From Oscillospiraceae bacterium (GTDB lineage Bacteria; Bacillota; Clostridia; Saccharofermentanales; Saccharofermentanaceae): DNA of 64,000 bases. The notes under the pieces were generated by a model. It was not told the DNA's origin. It worked only from the letters and a program-made list of their open reading frames with translations, and did not search any database. Made by a program: the position numbers and the translations under genes. The stretch lies in the NCBI GenBank assembly GCA_902782125.1, contig CACZMA010000007.1, positions 50,329 through 114,328 of the forward strand, read 5' to 3'. Numbering within the stretch: position 1 is the first letter of the stretch; each line of letters begins with the position of its first letter. Below are positions 24,122 to 32,867 of the stretch, piece by piece.

Positions 24122-25666
24122 TTACTCTTCAGCCTTTACCTGCTCGAAAGTATCGACTAGTTCCTTTGCAGGAGCCTTGGTGATGAGCGATACAACGACA
24201 GCCACCACAAGGTTCAGGATGAATGCGGGGAGGAGCTCATAGATATCGAGAACGCTGCCTGCGAAAGCAACTCTTACGACGAACTTCCAAATGAAGATCA
24301 TCGCACCGCCGGAGATCATGCCGGCAAGGATGCCCCACTTATTGGATCTCTTCCAGAACAGTCCGAGGAGTACCGCAGGTCCGAAGCATGCGCCGAAGCC
24401 GCCCCAGGCGAAGGATACGATCCTGAATACTGAAGAATCAGGGTTCAGCGCGAGGAATACTGCGATGACTGAGATAATGATAACCGTGATTCTGGCGATC
24501 CACATGGATGCCTTCTTGCCGAGGTTGACCTTGAAGAATTCGGATACGATGTTCTGAGATACCGCAGATGCAGCAGCGAGGAGCTGTGAGTCGGCAGTGG
24601 ACATCGTAGAAGCAAGGATGCCTGCGAGAATGATTCCGCCTACGACTGCAGGTATATATCCGTGTGAAGCGATGAGCTTGGCTACGTCGATAACAACGGA
24701 CTCAGCTTCAGAGTTGGACGCATACTGAGGGAAGCCGGGAACCGACTTCATTACGGAATATCCGACAACACCGATAAGGATGGCGACTGCCATGGAGATA
24801 ACGACCCAGACGGAAGCGACTCTTCTCGAGAGTTTGAGCTTGTTCTTATCTTCGATCGCCATGAATCTCAGAAGGATGTGAGGCATACCGAAGTAACCGA
24901 GACCCCATGCGAGTGTGGATGCGATGGGCAGTGCTCCGTAAGATCCGACAGAACCGTCGGCGATCATGTGGCCCTTGAAGATGTCGAGGTAACCTTCGAG
25001 GCCCTGAACGTTTGCAAATACATTGTCGAAGCCGTTTACGATGCCTTCGGTAAATCCGAGAACGACAACAAGAGCTATCGTCATGACGATACTCTGTATG
25101 AAGTCTGTGGTGGAAGCAGCAAGGAAGCCCCCTAATGTGCAGTACAGAACGATAACGGCAGCGCTCATGATCATTGCCATTACATAATCCATTCCGAACA
25201 TCGAAGAGAAGAGCTTGCCGCATGCAGCAAATCCGGATGCCGTGTAGGGAACGAAGAAGATGACGATGAAGAGGCTGGATACAAGCGTAAGGATGTGCTT
25301 GTCATCACCGAATCTCTTTGCGAAGAAATCAGGGATCGTAACTGCTCCGAGCTTCTGCGTATATACGCGGAGTCTCTTTGCTACGAAGAGCCAGTTGAGA
25401 TATGTTCCGATCGCAAGACCGATGCCTGTCCATGTAGCCTCCGCAAGACCAGTGGCAAGTGCCAGGCCGGGAAGACCGAGAAGGAGCCAGGAGCTCATAT
25501 CGGATGCTTCGGCGCTCATTGCCGTGACCAGAGGTCCGAGGCGTCTTCCGCCGAGATAGAAGTCATCGGTGCTCTTGTTGATCCTGCTGAAGTATGCGCC
25601 GATGGCGATCATCATGAGAAGATAGATCAGGATAGTCACCAGGATACAGATGTTGGCTGTAGTCAT
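24122..25666 (-). CDS. putP: Sodium/proline symporter
   Basis: The 514-residue protein has about thirteen spans and is a member of the sodium:solute symporter family. It has the PutP signatures FYLGGRRLGPLVTAMSAEASDMSSWLLLGLPG (about 36-67) and LLAAASAVSQNI (about 365), and the usual length. It takes up proline with sodium for nutrition or osmoprotection. The ATG follows GGGGGAAC. A terminator is shared with the convergent gene downstream, and tRNA-Val lies upstream on the same strand. Confidence 0.92.
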   Translation of the reverse strand: MTTANICILVTILIYLLMMIAIGAYFSRINKSTDDFYLGGRRLGPLVTAMSAEASDMSSWLLLGLPGLALATGLAEATWTGIGLAIGTYLNWLFVAKRLRVYTQKLGAVTIPDFFAKRFGDDKHILTLVSSLFIVIFFVPYTASGFAACGKLFSSMFGMDYVMAMIMSAAVIVLYCTLGGFLAASTTDFIQSIVMTIALVVVLGFTEGIVNGFDNVFANVQGLEGYLDIFKGHMIADGSVGSYGALPIASTLAWGLGYFGMPHILLRFMAIEDKNKLKLSRRVASVWVVISMAVAILIGVVGYSVMKSVPGFPQYASNSEAESVVIDVAKLIASHGYIPAVVGGIILAGILASTMSTADSQLLAAASAVSQNIVSEFFKVNLGKKASMWIARITVIIISVIAVFLALNPDSSVFRIVSFAWGGFGACFGPAVLLGLFWKRSNKWGILAGMISGGAMIFIWKFVVRVAFAGSVLDIYELLPAFILNLVVAVVVSLITKAPAKELVDTFEQVKAEE

Positions 25667-25690
25667 AACCGTTCCCCCTTGAGAATGAAT

Positions 25691-25722
25691 AAAGCCCGAT
25701 GCTTTTACACATCGGGCTTTTT
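25691..25722. terminator. Terminator after tRNA-Val
   Basis: AAAGCCCGATG and CATCGGGCTTT arms (25691-25720) follow the tRNA on the minus strand. Confidence 0.8.
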
Positions 25723-25798
25723 GGTGGATGCTACAGGACTCGAACCTGTGACCCCCTGCACGTCAAGCAGGTACTCTAACCAGCTGAGCTAAGCATCC
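25722..25798 (-). tRNA. tRNA-Val (anticodon GAC)
   Basis: The minus strand folds as a full cloverleaf: acceptor GGATGCT/AGCATCC, a D arm with AGCTCAGCTGGTTAGAGT, anticodon arm CCTGC-TTGACGT-GCAGG with anticodon GAC, and a T arm ACAGG-TTCGAGT-CCTGT. CCA is encoded at the 3' end (25722-25724). It reads valine codons GUC and GUU. A hairpin terminator follows directly. Confidence 0.93.
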
Positions 25799-25952
25799 GA
25801 AGTCGGTCAAAAGTATACATTGTTTTTGGACCGATGGCAAGGTACAATTACTCGGCTAATATTTATCTTGTAATACAAAGGTCACGCGCAGGATATACCA
25901 TTAGAAACATTGCGGGACTATCATACGACTATCAGAATAGGGAGGTGTGCCC

Positions 25953-27368
25953 TTGGGCAGAAGAGCAAACAGAGCGATCTTTATCAGCAGCGTCCTGGTG
26001 ATCGGCACCGTGGCGGCATCTGTTGCCGCGATGAAGTGCGACATAAGATCTGCCTGCTCCCGCGGCTTTGTAAACAGCGGCGGCAACACCTACTTCTACG
26101 ATGACAACGGCAACGAAGTGTCCGGCATCTACGATAACGGCGGCGCGAAATACTATTTCGACAGGGAGAACCATACCCTGACCTGCGGCCTGGTGGAAGT
26201 GGACGGCGCCTCTTATTATTTCGATCCCGTCAGCGGCGTAATGGAAGTCGGATTCGTGACGGAACCTTCCGGCAATTCGATGTACTTTGACCCGGAGTCG
26301 GGGCAGATGCAGTACGGATGGCTCGAGATCGAAGGCCTCAAGTATCACAGCGACGAGTCCAGCGGCGTCCTTACCAAGGGCTGGACAGAGATAGACGGCA
26401 ATAAATATTATTTCGATCCGGTCGGTGCGCAGATGATGGTCGGCTGGTTCGAAGCAGACGGCAACAAGTACCACTCGTATGATAACGGACACATTACCTA
26501 CGGCGGTCTGCGTAAGATCGATAAGACATACTACTATTTTGCCGATGACGGCGCTCTCGTGACCGGCTGGGTAGACTATAAAGGAACCGAGCTGTACTTC
26601 ATGCCCGATACCGGCATGCAGGCGGAAGGCCTGGTCGAGATCGGGGCAGATACGTATTTCTTCAGCGAAGGACAGAAACTGACCGATACATACTACATCC
26701 AGGACAACATGCTCTACTGGTTAGGCGATGACGGATGCGTCTACAGAACGGTCGACGGCAATCTGCCAATGGTGGCACTTACGTACGATGACGGCCCATC
26801 GCAGTACACGGATACGATCGTCTCTCTGCTCGAGCAATACGATGCCGTCGCGACTTTCTTTGTCGTCGGCAACCGCGTAAGCTGGTATCCGGACGCTCTC
26901 AAGCATGCCGCTGATATCGGCTGCGAGATGGGCAACCACACCTATGAACATACGTACCTGGATGTCCTGTCGGCGGCAGGAGTGGCGGATACTGTAGGTC
27001 AGACCGATGCTGCGCTCCTCGAATACGTCGGAGTCCCTTCGTCTGTCTTAAGACCTCCGGGAGGCCGTGTTGACGACTCGCTCAAGTACGAGACAGATCT
27101 GCCCCTTATCCTGTGGAGCGTTGATACGCGCGACTGGGAGACCAAGGATACGCAGACGACCATCAACAATGTCCTTAATGACGTTCAGGACGGAAGCATC
27201 GTCCTGATGCACGATATCTACGAATCTACCATGATAGCTTCGGAGACGATCATTCCCGAGCTTCAGAACATGGGTTATCAGCTCGTCACGGTGCAGGAGA
27301 TGGGACTGCTCAGAAGGGGCGGACTCAAGCCCGGAACGGTCTACTACTCGATCAAGCCGGAGACCTGA
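25953..27368 (+). CDS. Polysaccharide deacetylase with N-terminal cell-wall-binding repeats
   Basis: The 471-residue protein has a signal anchor at about 9-26. About nine repeats follow (35-245) of the choline/glucan-binding type, such as GNKYYFDPVGAQMMVGWFE. A NodB domain lies at about 255-460 with all five motifs: TYDDGPS, GNHTYEH, RPPGG, VDTRDW and LMHDIYEST. It probably removes acetyl groups from peptidoglycan or another wall glycan while bound by the repeats. TTG 25953 is the likely start, 7 nt after GGAGG; the GTG at 25947 is too close to that site. A terminator follows. Confidence 0.88.
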   Translation: MGRRANRAIFISSVLVIGTVAASVAAMKCDIRSACSRGFVNSGGNTYFYDDNGNEVSGIYDNGGAKYYFDRENHTLTCGLVEVDGASYYFDPVSGVMEVGFVTEPSGNSMYFDPESGQMQYGWLEIEGLKYHSDESSGVLTKGWTEIDGNKYYFDPVGAQMMVGWFEADGNKYHSYDNGHITYGGLRKIDKTYYYFADDGALVTGWVDYKGTELYFMPDTGMQAEGLVEIGADTYFFSEGQKLTDTYYIQDNMLYWLGDDGCVYRTVDGNLPMVALTYDDGPSQYTDTIVSLLEQYDAVATFFVVGNRVSWYPDALKHAADIGCEMGNHTYEHTYLDVLSAAGVADTVGQTDAALLEYVGVPSSVLRPPGGRVDDSLKYETDLPLILWSVDTRDWETKDTQTTINNVLNDVQDGSIVLMHDIYESTMIASETIIPELQNMGYQLVTVQEMGLLRRGGLKPGTVYYSIKPET

Positions 27369-27392
27369 TCCTTAGTGCAATAAACTATCCCT

Positions 27393-27429
27393 GAGGTGCT
27401 ATATTTTGTAGCACCTCTTTTATTATTTC
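27393..27429 (+). terminator. Terminator after the deacetylase gene
   Basis: GAGGTGCTA and TAGCACCTC arms (27393-27417) are followed by TTTTATTATTTCT. Confidence 0.85.
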
Positions 27430-27430
27430 T

Positions 27431-27439
27431 TGTTATAAT
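27431..27439 (+). promoter_or_regulatory. Extended -10 promoter of the Ala/Lys/Glu-rich protein
   Basis: TGT-TATAAT (27431-27439) has the extended -10 form without a clear -35 box. Confidence 0.45.
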
Positions 27440-27475
27440 GAAAACTATAAAATCCAGGTACGGAGGTATATTACT

Positions 27476-28195
27476 ATGTCCGATAACAACGAAGTGGAGA
27501 AGAAGACTCAGGAAGCTGCAGAGGCAGCAGAAGCAGCGAAGAAGGCTGCAGAAGAAGCTGAGGCGAAGATAAAGGAAGCCGAGGCTGCCAAGAAGGCTGC
27601 CGAGAAGGAAGCCAAGGAAGCTGCAAAGCAGGCCGAGAAGGAGGCTGAGGCAGCAAAGAAGGCAGCTGCCAAGGAAGCGGAAGATGCCAAGAAGGCAGCA
27701 GAGAAGGAAGCAAAAGATGCCGAGAAGGCTGCCAAGAAGGCGGCTGAAGAAGAGGCTGCTGCGGCAGCGGCTACGGCTGCAGTTGCCGCAAAGGCTGCAG
27801 AAGACCAGGCAAAGAAGGCCGAAGCCGAGGCCAAGAAGGCTCAGGCACAGGCTGCAAGGGCCGAGAAGAAGGCTGCAAAGCAGAGAGAGAAGCGCGACAG
27901 GATCCAGGCTCTTAAGGATCAGTGTCCGCCTGAATATAAGCCGGTATCCACATCCAAGTATTTCTGGTGCGGACTGCTCAGCTTCATCCCCGGACTCGGA
28001 TTGATCCTGACGATCCTGTTCTCGTTCATACCGCGTAACAGGAACTTCAAGAGCTTCGAGCGCGCGATCCTCGTATATTACATTATCGGATTAATACTCT
28101 GCCTTATCGCACTGATCGTATTGTTCGCGATCATGCCGGCAAATCCGGATATCGCAGCAGGCATTACGGAGGTAATCTCAGCCTTCGGGTTCTGA
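27476..28195 (+). CDS. Ala/Lys/Glu-rich helical protein with C-terminal membrane spans
   Basis: Residues 1-140 of 239 are made almost wholly of Ala, Lys and Glu in AEKEAKEAAKKA-type repeats, which would form a long single helix or coiled coil. A short linker (KDQCPPEYKPVSTSKYFW) follows, then two membrane spans (about 165-187 and 200-228). The layout suggests a membrane-anchored cytoplasmic rod, but the function is unknown. The low complexity makes homology to other AK-rich proteins meaningless. The ATG follows ACGGAGG, with a promoter just upstream. Confidence 0.7.
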   Translation: MSDNNEVEKKTQEAAEAAEAAKKAAEEAEAKIKEAEAAKKAAEKEAKEAAKQAEKEAEAAKKAAAKEAEDAKKAAEKEAKDAEKAAKKAAEEEAAAAAATAAVAAKAAEDQAKKAEAEAKKAQAQAARAEKKAAKQREKRDRIQALKDQCPPEYKPVSTSKYFWCGLLSFIPGLGLILTILFSFIPRNRNFKSFERAILVYYIIGLILCLIALIVLFAIMPANPDIAAGITEVISAFGF

Positions 28196-28287
28196 TTTGT
28201 TGCCTTAATTTTACCTGCGTGTCAGGCGTTTGTAACATTGTTATTTTACACTGTCTCCAAAGACTTTAATAAAAGGGGACAAACGCT

Positions 28288-28914
28288 ATGGACGACAAGC
28301 TTATATCGAAGAAAGAACTCCTTAACCTGGAGCAGATATCTTACGGCACTTTATACCGCTGGAAGAGACAGGGACTCATCCCTGAGAGCTGGTTCATCCA
28401 CCGTGCGACTGACATCGGTCAGGCAACATTCTTCCCTGAAGAGAAGATCATTACCAGGATCGAGCGCATCAAGGAACTCAAGAACGAGCTTTCCGTAGAC
28501 CAGATGCAGGAACTGTTCTCTGCTAACGTAGAGAGCTTCAAGATCCCTCTCGAAGACTTCAAGAGCCTCGAGATCGTCGGCAAGATGTCTCTCACGGCTT
28601 TCACGAGCGTATTCCCCGGCAAGGATCTTCTGGACTTCAACGATGTCTTCGGAATGTATGTCGTAGATCATCTCATGAAGCTCTCGGGAATCTATCTCGA
28701 GGATGCCAAGCAGGTCCTCCGTCTCCTCTGCAAGTACATGTCAGTAGAGACATCCAAGGAGTACCAGCTCCTGTTCCTGCGTAAGATGGGCGTTCCCATG
28801 ACCGTTCTCGTAAGAGGCGATGATGAGATCCTCTTAGAGGACAACACGGAAGTAATCGCATGCGCCAACCTCGGCGAATTCGAGGAAGCGCTCAAGGATC
28901 AGCTCATAGCCTGA
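28288..28914 (+). CDS. YhbD-like protein (DUF4004), MerR-like N terminus
   Basis: The 208-residue protein begins LISKKELLNLEQISYGTLYRWKRQGLIPESWFI, a MerR-like helix-turn-helix, followed by GQATFFPEEKIITRIERIKELK, as in YhbD/DUF4004 proteins of Bacillota. The rest is mostly helical. The role is not known, though DNA binding is likely. Start ATG follows AAAGGGG. The ArsR-type gene starts 11 bp after the stop, so the two form a unit. Confidence 0.78.
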   Translation: MDDKLISKKELLNLEQISYGTLYRWKRQGLIPESWFIHRATDIGQATFFPEEKIITRIERIKELKNELSVDQMQELFSANVESFKIPLEDFKSLEIVGKMSLTAFTSVFPGKDLLDFNDVFGMYVVDHLMKLSGIYLEDAKQVLRLLCKYMSVETSKEYQLLFLRKMGVPMTVLVRGDDEILLEDNTEVIACANLGEFEEALKDQLIA

Positions 28915-28925
28915 GGTACAGCAAT

Positions 28926-29432
28926 ATGACACGCGGATACGACGCCGAGAGATTATCGAACTGCCTTGCCGTTATGGCAGAACCCGTAAGGATCAGGATC
29001 ATGAGTGTGATCGCATCCAAGGGTGAGGTCTGCGCCAGGGATATCCTTCCGGAGTTCTCCGTGACCCAGCCTACGCTCTCACACCATATGCGCGTGCTGG
29101 TCGACAACGATCTTGTTACAGCTCGAAAGGAAGGACGCAATGTTTACTATTCAGTCAACCAGGCAACCGTCAGGGAACTCGCCGATCTGCTTGTCCAGCT
29201 GGGCGAACCGCCGGTCGTACAAACCACGCCCGAAGGCAAGGGCCTGACCAACAAGAGATCTCAGACAAGACGCAGGCAGGCAAAGGCGCCCGCACTTAAG
29301 AAGAGCTCTAGCGTTCCGGTCCCGAAGGTACCCGCTGCGGCACCCGACATCGAGAAGCTGAAGAAAAAGAAGAAGAAAAAGTCCAAGGATAAAGACAAGG
29401 ACAAGAAGAAAGACAAGAAAAAGAAGAAGTAA
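28926..29432 (+). CDS. ArsR family regulator with lysine-rich tail
   Basis: Residues 1-90 of 168 form an ArsR-type winged helix: MAEPVRIRIMSVIASKGEVCARDILPEFSVTQPTLSHHMRVLVDNDLVTARKEGRNVYYSV. No CxC metal site of the classical ArsR kind is present, although Cys occurs in the EVCARD segment. From about 100 the protein becomes disordered and basic, ending in a run of Lys with Asp/Ser (KKKKKKKSKDKDKDKKKDKKKKK type) of about 24 residues. This tail is unusual and may bind nucleic acid or membrane. ATG 28926 with GAGGTA is preferred over a longer upstream frame that overlaps the YhbD-like gene. Confidence 0.8.
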   Translation: MTRGYDAERLSNCLAVMAEPVRIRIMSVIASKGEVCARDILPEFSVTQPTLSHHMRVLVDNDLVTARKEGRNVYYSVNQATVRELADLLVQLGEPPVVQTTPEGKGLTNKRSQTRRRQAKAPALKKSSSVPVPKVPAAAPDIEKLKKKKKKKSKDKDKDKKKDKKKKK

Positions 29433-29437
29433 CGAAT

Positions 29438-29468
29438 GACGCGCCCGGATATCCCGGACGCGTCTTGT
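29438..29468. terminator. Bidirectional terminator between ArsR-type and response regulator genes
   Basis: GACGCG and CGCGTC arms (29438-29464) with an inner CCGG/CCGG pair sit between the convergent genes and are followed by TTGTTT on the plus side. Confidence 0.65.
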
Positions 29469-30137
29469 TTATGACTTCCATTTATAACCTGCTTTGATCA
29501 CGGTCTCGATGTGCGACCCCATCGTGCCTAATGCGGCGCGCAGCTTCTTTATGTGCGTATCGACCGCGCGGTCGTAGCCCTCGTAATCGGCGCCCCAGAC
29601 ATGGTCAAGGATCTGATCCCTGGTAAGCACGATGTCCTTATTATCGAGAAGATATATCAGCAGATCGAATTCCTTGGGCGGGAGAGCAACGACAGTTCCG
29701 CCGATCGTTACGCGCCTCTTTGCAGGTTCTATTACGAGGTCATCTATGACTATCATGCCATTCTTGACAAGAAGCCCGCGGTATCTGTTGATGAGTGCAT
29801 TGATCTTAAGCAGAAGGACCTTTGCCGAGAACGGCTTGGTGACGTACTCGTCGGCACCGACCTCATAACCTTCGACGATGTCATGCTCTTCTCCCAGAGC
29901 GGTCAGGAAGATGACGGGAACATCGTATTTGTTCCTTATCAGCCTGCAGACTTCTCTGCCGTCTTTGCCGGGCATCATGATATCCAGGACGATGCAGTCG
30001 TAGCGGTTCATCTCGATCAGCTGGCAGGCGGAGTTGCCGTTGTCGGTAACATCAACCTGAAGACCGTTCTTGGTAAGGTACATTACGGTAATGTCCCTTA
30101 TTACTCTGTCATCTTCTGCCAGCAGGATCCTGCTCAT
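29469..30137 (-). CDS. OmpR/PhoB-type response regulator
   Basis: The 222-residue protein has a receiver domain with Asp52 in CIVLDIMMPGKDG, the acidic pair near residues 8-10 and Lys in TKPFSAKVL. The C-terminal winged helix contains PPKEFDLLIYLLDNKDIVLTRDQILDHVWG and VDTHIKKLRAALG. It overlaps the end of its kinase gene by 4 nt (ATGA), so the pair is translationally coupled. Target genes are unknown. Confidence 0.9.
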   Translation of the reverse strand: MSRILLAEDDRVIRDITVMYLTKNGLQVDVTDNGNSACQLIEMNRYDCIVLDIMMPGKDGREVCRLIRNKYDVPVIFLTALGEEHDIVEGYEVGADEYVTKPFSAKVLLLKINALINRYRGLLVKNGMIVIDDLVIEPAKRRVTIGGTVVALPPKEFDLLIYLLDNKDIVLTRDQILDHVWGADYEGYDRAVDTHIKKLRAALGTMGSHIETVIKAGYKWKS

Positions 30138-31624
30138 ACCTTCTCTGCCTCGAACCAGTATACCGTCTCGTGCTCTCTCAGATTGCTGCCGCTCTTAAAG
30201 CCATGCAGCTTCATTATATTCTCATTTATCTCGATGCCCATGCCGTTGCTGCTCAGCTTATCGGTATTGGACTTGCTGTCATTGGTGCTGTCGTTCTTGA
30301 ACTGGACAAGGACTTTGCTGCCGTTCATCCAGATGTCGACCTTAGCTTCTTTGTCGGCATACTTTACCATGTTTGTCAGGTAATTGCTGATCGCGATCTT
30401 CATGAGCCTCAGGTCTGCCTTGATCACATACTCCTTATCCGTGTCGATCTTTACTTCGAGCTTTCTCTCATCAGCCAAAGGCTTGACGCGCTTATACACA
30501 GAGCTGATGAGGGAGGAGATCTCGACTTCCTCCAGGTTCAGCTTGATCCTGCCGGAGTCGATCTTGTCCATCTCGAGAAGAGTCGTGATGAGATCCGACA
30601 TATCGTCGATCTCGCGGCCTACCATCTCGGCATACTTGGTCCTGTCTTCTTCGCTCAGTATGTCCCAGTTGTCCATGTATGCCTTAGTTACGGCCAGAGG
30701 TGTCTTGAGTTCGTGTGCAACGCCGCGTGTGAGCCTTCTTGAGCGCATCTCGTATTCCTTGCGGGATCTGTAGAGTTTCGCGATGAAGAGAGGGATCAGG
30801 ATGAGTGCTGCGAGCATGACGACAAGCAGGACGATGTATAGTGCGATGTTCGAACGCAATACCAGTTCGACCGGATGGAAGACCTGAACGGTGTACATGT
30901 AACCTGCAGGTGTTAAGCAGCATGAGATCTTGTAGGATGTCCATATATCCTGCTTCTCCGCAGGCATGCTGAGGCTGCCGCTGTTAAAGCTGGCAAGGAA
31001 TTCGTTATAGATATCTTCCGCCTCTTGGTTAAGCTTCCTGCCGTAGTCATCTCTTGCAAGCCTGCAGACATAGCAGTAAAGATACTGTCCGTCTGCCCAA
31101 TCCTCCACGGAGACCCTCTCGCCGAGGCTGTAATCGAAGTCGTCCAGCTGATAGGTCTTCTCCTGATATACCATGGTGCCGCCGTGGATATAGACGTCAT
31201 CGCACTCGCCTTCGAAAACGGGATCGTATATGTTGTATGGATCCTCAAAACCCTGGGGGATGGCAAAGATCCTTACTTCCTCGGTCTCCATTAAAGAGTC
31301 TTCGGACTTCCACGCCAGGCAGAAATCTGAAGACTCGAGAACCGTACCGTCTGCCAGCCCGATGCAGGCATATAATCCCATACCGTCCAGTCTGAAATCA
31401 TTGTGGAAGTTCCACGCATAATAGCTGTTGATTATTAATTCCTGCTCGGTGGTGTTGTAATCGGGGCTCAGATTGTTCCAGTCCGCTACGGTATTAACTC
31501 TGTCCCAATAAGGCTTTATGATGTCCATTGCAGAGATGCAGGTATAAAAACCCGTTCCGAGAACAAACAGTGCCAGTACAAGAATGTCGGTCACTATTGC
31601 CGTTGTGATGTAATGCTTCTTCAT
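30134..31624 (-). CDS. Sensor histidine kinase with a degenerate-looking ATPase domain
   Basis: The 496-residue protein has a membrane span at about 9-30, an extracytoplasmic sensor region of about 220 residues, a second span near 260-285 and a HisKA domain with the phospho-His in RGVAHELKTPLAV. The ATPase part has the N box (SNYLTNMVKYAD), but the DxGxG glycine box and F box are not recognisable; FKNDSTNDSKSN stands in that place before GMGIEINENIMKLHG. Such short forms occur in active kinases, so activity is uncertain. ATG 31624 with AGAGGAG is the start, not an upstream in-frame codon at 31690. The regulator follows with a 4-nt overlap. Confidence 0.83.
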   Translation of the reverse strand: MKKHYITTAIVTDILVLALFVLGTGFYTCISAMDIIKPYWDRVNTVADWNNLSPDYNTTEQELIINSYYAWNFHNDFRLDGMGLYACIGLADGTVLESSDFCLAWKSEDSLMETEEVRIFAIPQGFEDPYNIYDPVFEGECDDVYIHGGTMVYQEKTYQLDDFDYSLGERVSVEDWADGQYLYCYVCRLARDDYGRKLNQEAEDIYNEFLASFNSGSLSMPAEKQDIWTSYKISCCLTPAGYMYTVQVFHPVELVLRSNIALYIVLLVVMLAALILIPLFIAKLYRSRKEYEMRSRRLTRGVAHELKTPLAVTKAYMDNWDILSEEDRTKYAEMVGREIDDMSDLITTLLEMDKIDSGRIKLNLEEVEISSLISSVYKRVKPLADERKLEVKIDTDKEYVIKADLRLMKIAISNYLTNMVKYADKEAKVDIWMNGSKVLVQFKNDSTNDSKSNTDKLSSNGMGIEINENIMKLHGFKSGSNLREHETVYWFEAEKV

Positions 31625-31744
31625 AACAATTACTCCTCTTGTGTTTGATGATGCAATAGTAATCGAACGATGTGTAGTCTTTATGTACACACCAAAGATA
31701 TTTTAACACAGCAATTTATCCCGCATGTAGTAACAAACAGCCAA

Positions 31745-31775
31745 AGAAAAGGCTGCGGTATCTGCCGCAGCCTCT
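31745..31775 (-). terminator. Terminator after mscL
   Basis: On the minus strand GGCTGCGG and CCGCAGCC arms (31751-31772) are followed by TTTTCTTT. Confidence 0.8.
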
Positions 31776-31801
31776 TGTAAGTCTTATAGGTAAAGTTAAG
31801 A

Positions 31802-32254
31802 TTACTTCTTCTCTTTGAGAGCGTCCCTGATCTCTGTGAGGAGCTTGACCTCATCAGAAGGCTCCGGCTCGGGTGCAGGTGCTTCTTCTTCCTTCTCACC
31901 CTTCTTAAGCTTCTTCAGACCGATGTTCTTAAGGGAGTTGATGCCCTTGAGCATGATGAAGAGGATAAGAGCCATGATGATGAAGTTGATGATGGCTGTG
32001 ATGAATGCGCCGTAGTTGAGGGACAGTGACTGGATCTCCTCGAGTGACAGGCCTGTATAGTCTACCCAGGGAAGACGGATGGAGCCTGCGATGTTGGCGC
32101 CGCCGATGGATGCGATCAAAGGATTGATGAAGTTATCCGTGAAGGATGTAACGATATCCTTGAAAGCAGCACCGATGATGACACCGATAGCCATATCCAC
32201 TACGTTGCCCTGAAGCGCGAATTCCTTGAATTCTTTTGCAAATTTCTTAAACAT
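31802..32254 (-). CDS. mscL: Large-conductance mechanosensitive channel
   Basis: The 150-residue protein starts MFKKFAKEFKEFALQGNVVDMAIGVIIGAAF, the amphipathic helix and first pore helix of MscL, and has a second span at about 84-105. The C terminus ends in the usual helical bundle (LLTEIRDALKE) after an acidic-proline linker. The channel opens under membrane tension in hypo-osmotic shock. The ATG follows GGAGGTAAGATA. A small P-loop protein gene lies 26 bp upstream on the same strand. Confidence 0.95.
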   Translation of the reverse strand: MFKKFAKEFKEFALQGNVVDMAIGVIIGAAFKDIVTSFTDNFINPLIASIGGANIAGSIRLPWVDYTGLSLEEIQSLSLNYGAFITAIINFIIMALILFIMLKGINSLKNIGLKKLKKGEKEEEAPAPEPEPSDEVKLLTEIRDALKEKK

Positions 32255-32280
32255 TATCTTACCTCCGTCTTAATGAATCT

Positions 32281-32688
32281 TCAGATAAACTGCTTTGCTT
32301 CTTCAGGGAGTGCATCGATCTCGCCGCTGAAGATGATCTCTGCCGTGATGGGCTTGTCAGCGAGGAAAGAATCAAGCTTTACGAGGAAGCCTGTGAGGTC
32401 GCTGAGGTCATAGTTGCCTGCTACCTTGCAGATAGCATCGATATAGATGTGAGTAAGGTCGTAGTCCTTAGAGCAGATACCGCAAATGAAAGCGAGGACC
32501 TGATCGAATCCCTCGACCGGGTATTCCTTCATGTTGACAAGACGTACATTGGGCTTAAGAAGCTGATCCAGACGGTTGCCTCTCTCGATGCATACGACGT
32601 TGCTGTCAGAAGCTGCAACTGCATTGATGTCATCGACAAGCTTAGCTGTCTTGCCTGTGCCCTTAGGGCCTGCGATTAGTTTGATCAT
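32281..32688 (-). CDS. Small P-loop ATPase-like protein, unknown function
   Basis: The 135-residue protein has a Walker A motif GPKGTGKTAKL near its start and a likely Walker B strand (THIYIDAICK) near 80. It is close to the minimal size of a P-loop fold. I do not recognise a known family; it resembles ATP-binding proteins seen as single genes in Clostridia. ATG 32688 is chosen over TTG 32694, with AAAGGAG upstream. It is likely cotranscribed with mscL. Confidence 0.7.
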   Translation of the reverse strand: MIKLIAGPKGTGKTAKLVDDINAVAASDSNVVCIERGNRLDQLLKPNVRLVNMKEYPVEGFDQVLAFICGICSKDYDLTHIYIDAICKVAGNYDLSDLTGFLVKLDSFLADKPITAEIIFSGEIDALPEEAKQFI

Positions 32689-32809
32689 AAACAAATTCTC
32701 CTTTTGGGATCATATTTCCATATAGGATAACTGGATTATCCTAATTGTACCTAAAACATAAAGTAAAATGAATAGGAGAAAGTTAATAAAATAAGAAATG
32801 AAATTGTAT

Positions 32810-32838
32810 TTGCGTACCAAAGTTATAAGTGGTATTAT
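32810..32838 (+). promoter_or_regulatory. Promoter of the rimP-nusA-infB operon
   Basis: TTGCGT (32810-32815) and TATTAT (32833-32838) are 17 bp apart. The RNA start lies near 32845, about 70 nt before rimP. Confidence 0.6.
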
Positions 32839-32867
32839 TACAAAGTTCTTAAATAAATTCTTTTATG

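Noticed and set aside
25947..25952. GTG start of the deacetylase at 25947
   Set aside because: It would lie 1 nt from the GGAGG site; TTG 25953 has proper spacing.
27474..27834. Leu/Pro-rich and Ala/Ser-rich minus-strand frames
   Set aside because: They are antisense readings of the AKE repeat and have no start signals.
29340..29432. Frameshift as the cause of the poly-lysine tail of the ArsR-type protein
   Set aside because: The frame stays open from the winged helix through a plausible linker, and the tail mixes Lys with Asp and Ser in a regular way; error cannot be excluded but is not needed.
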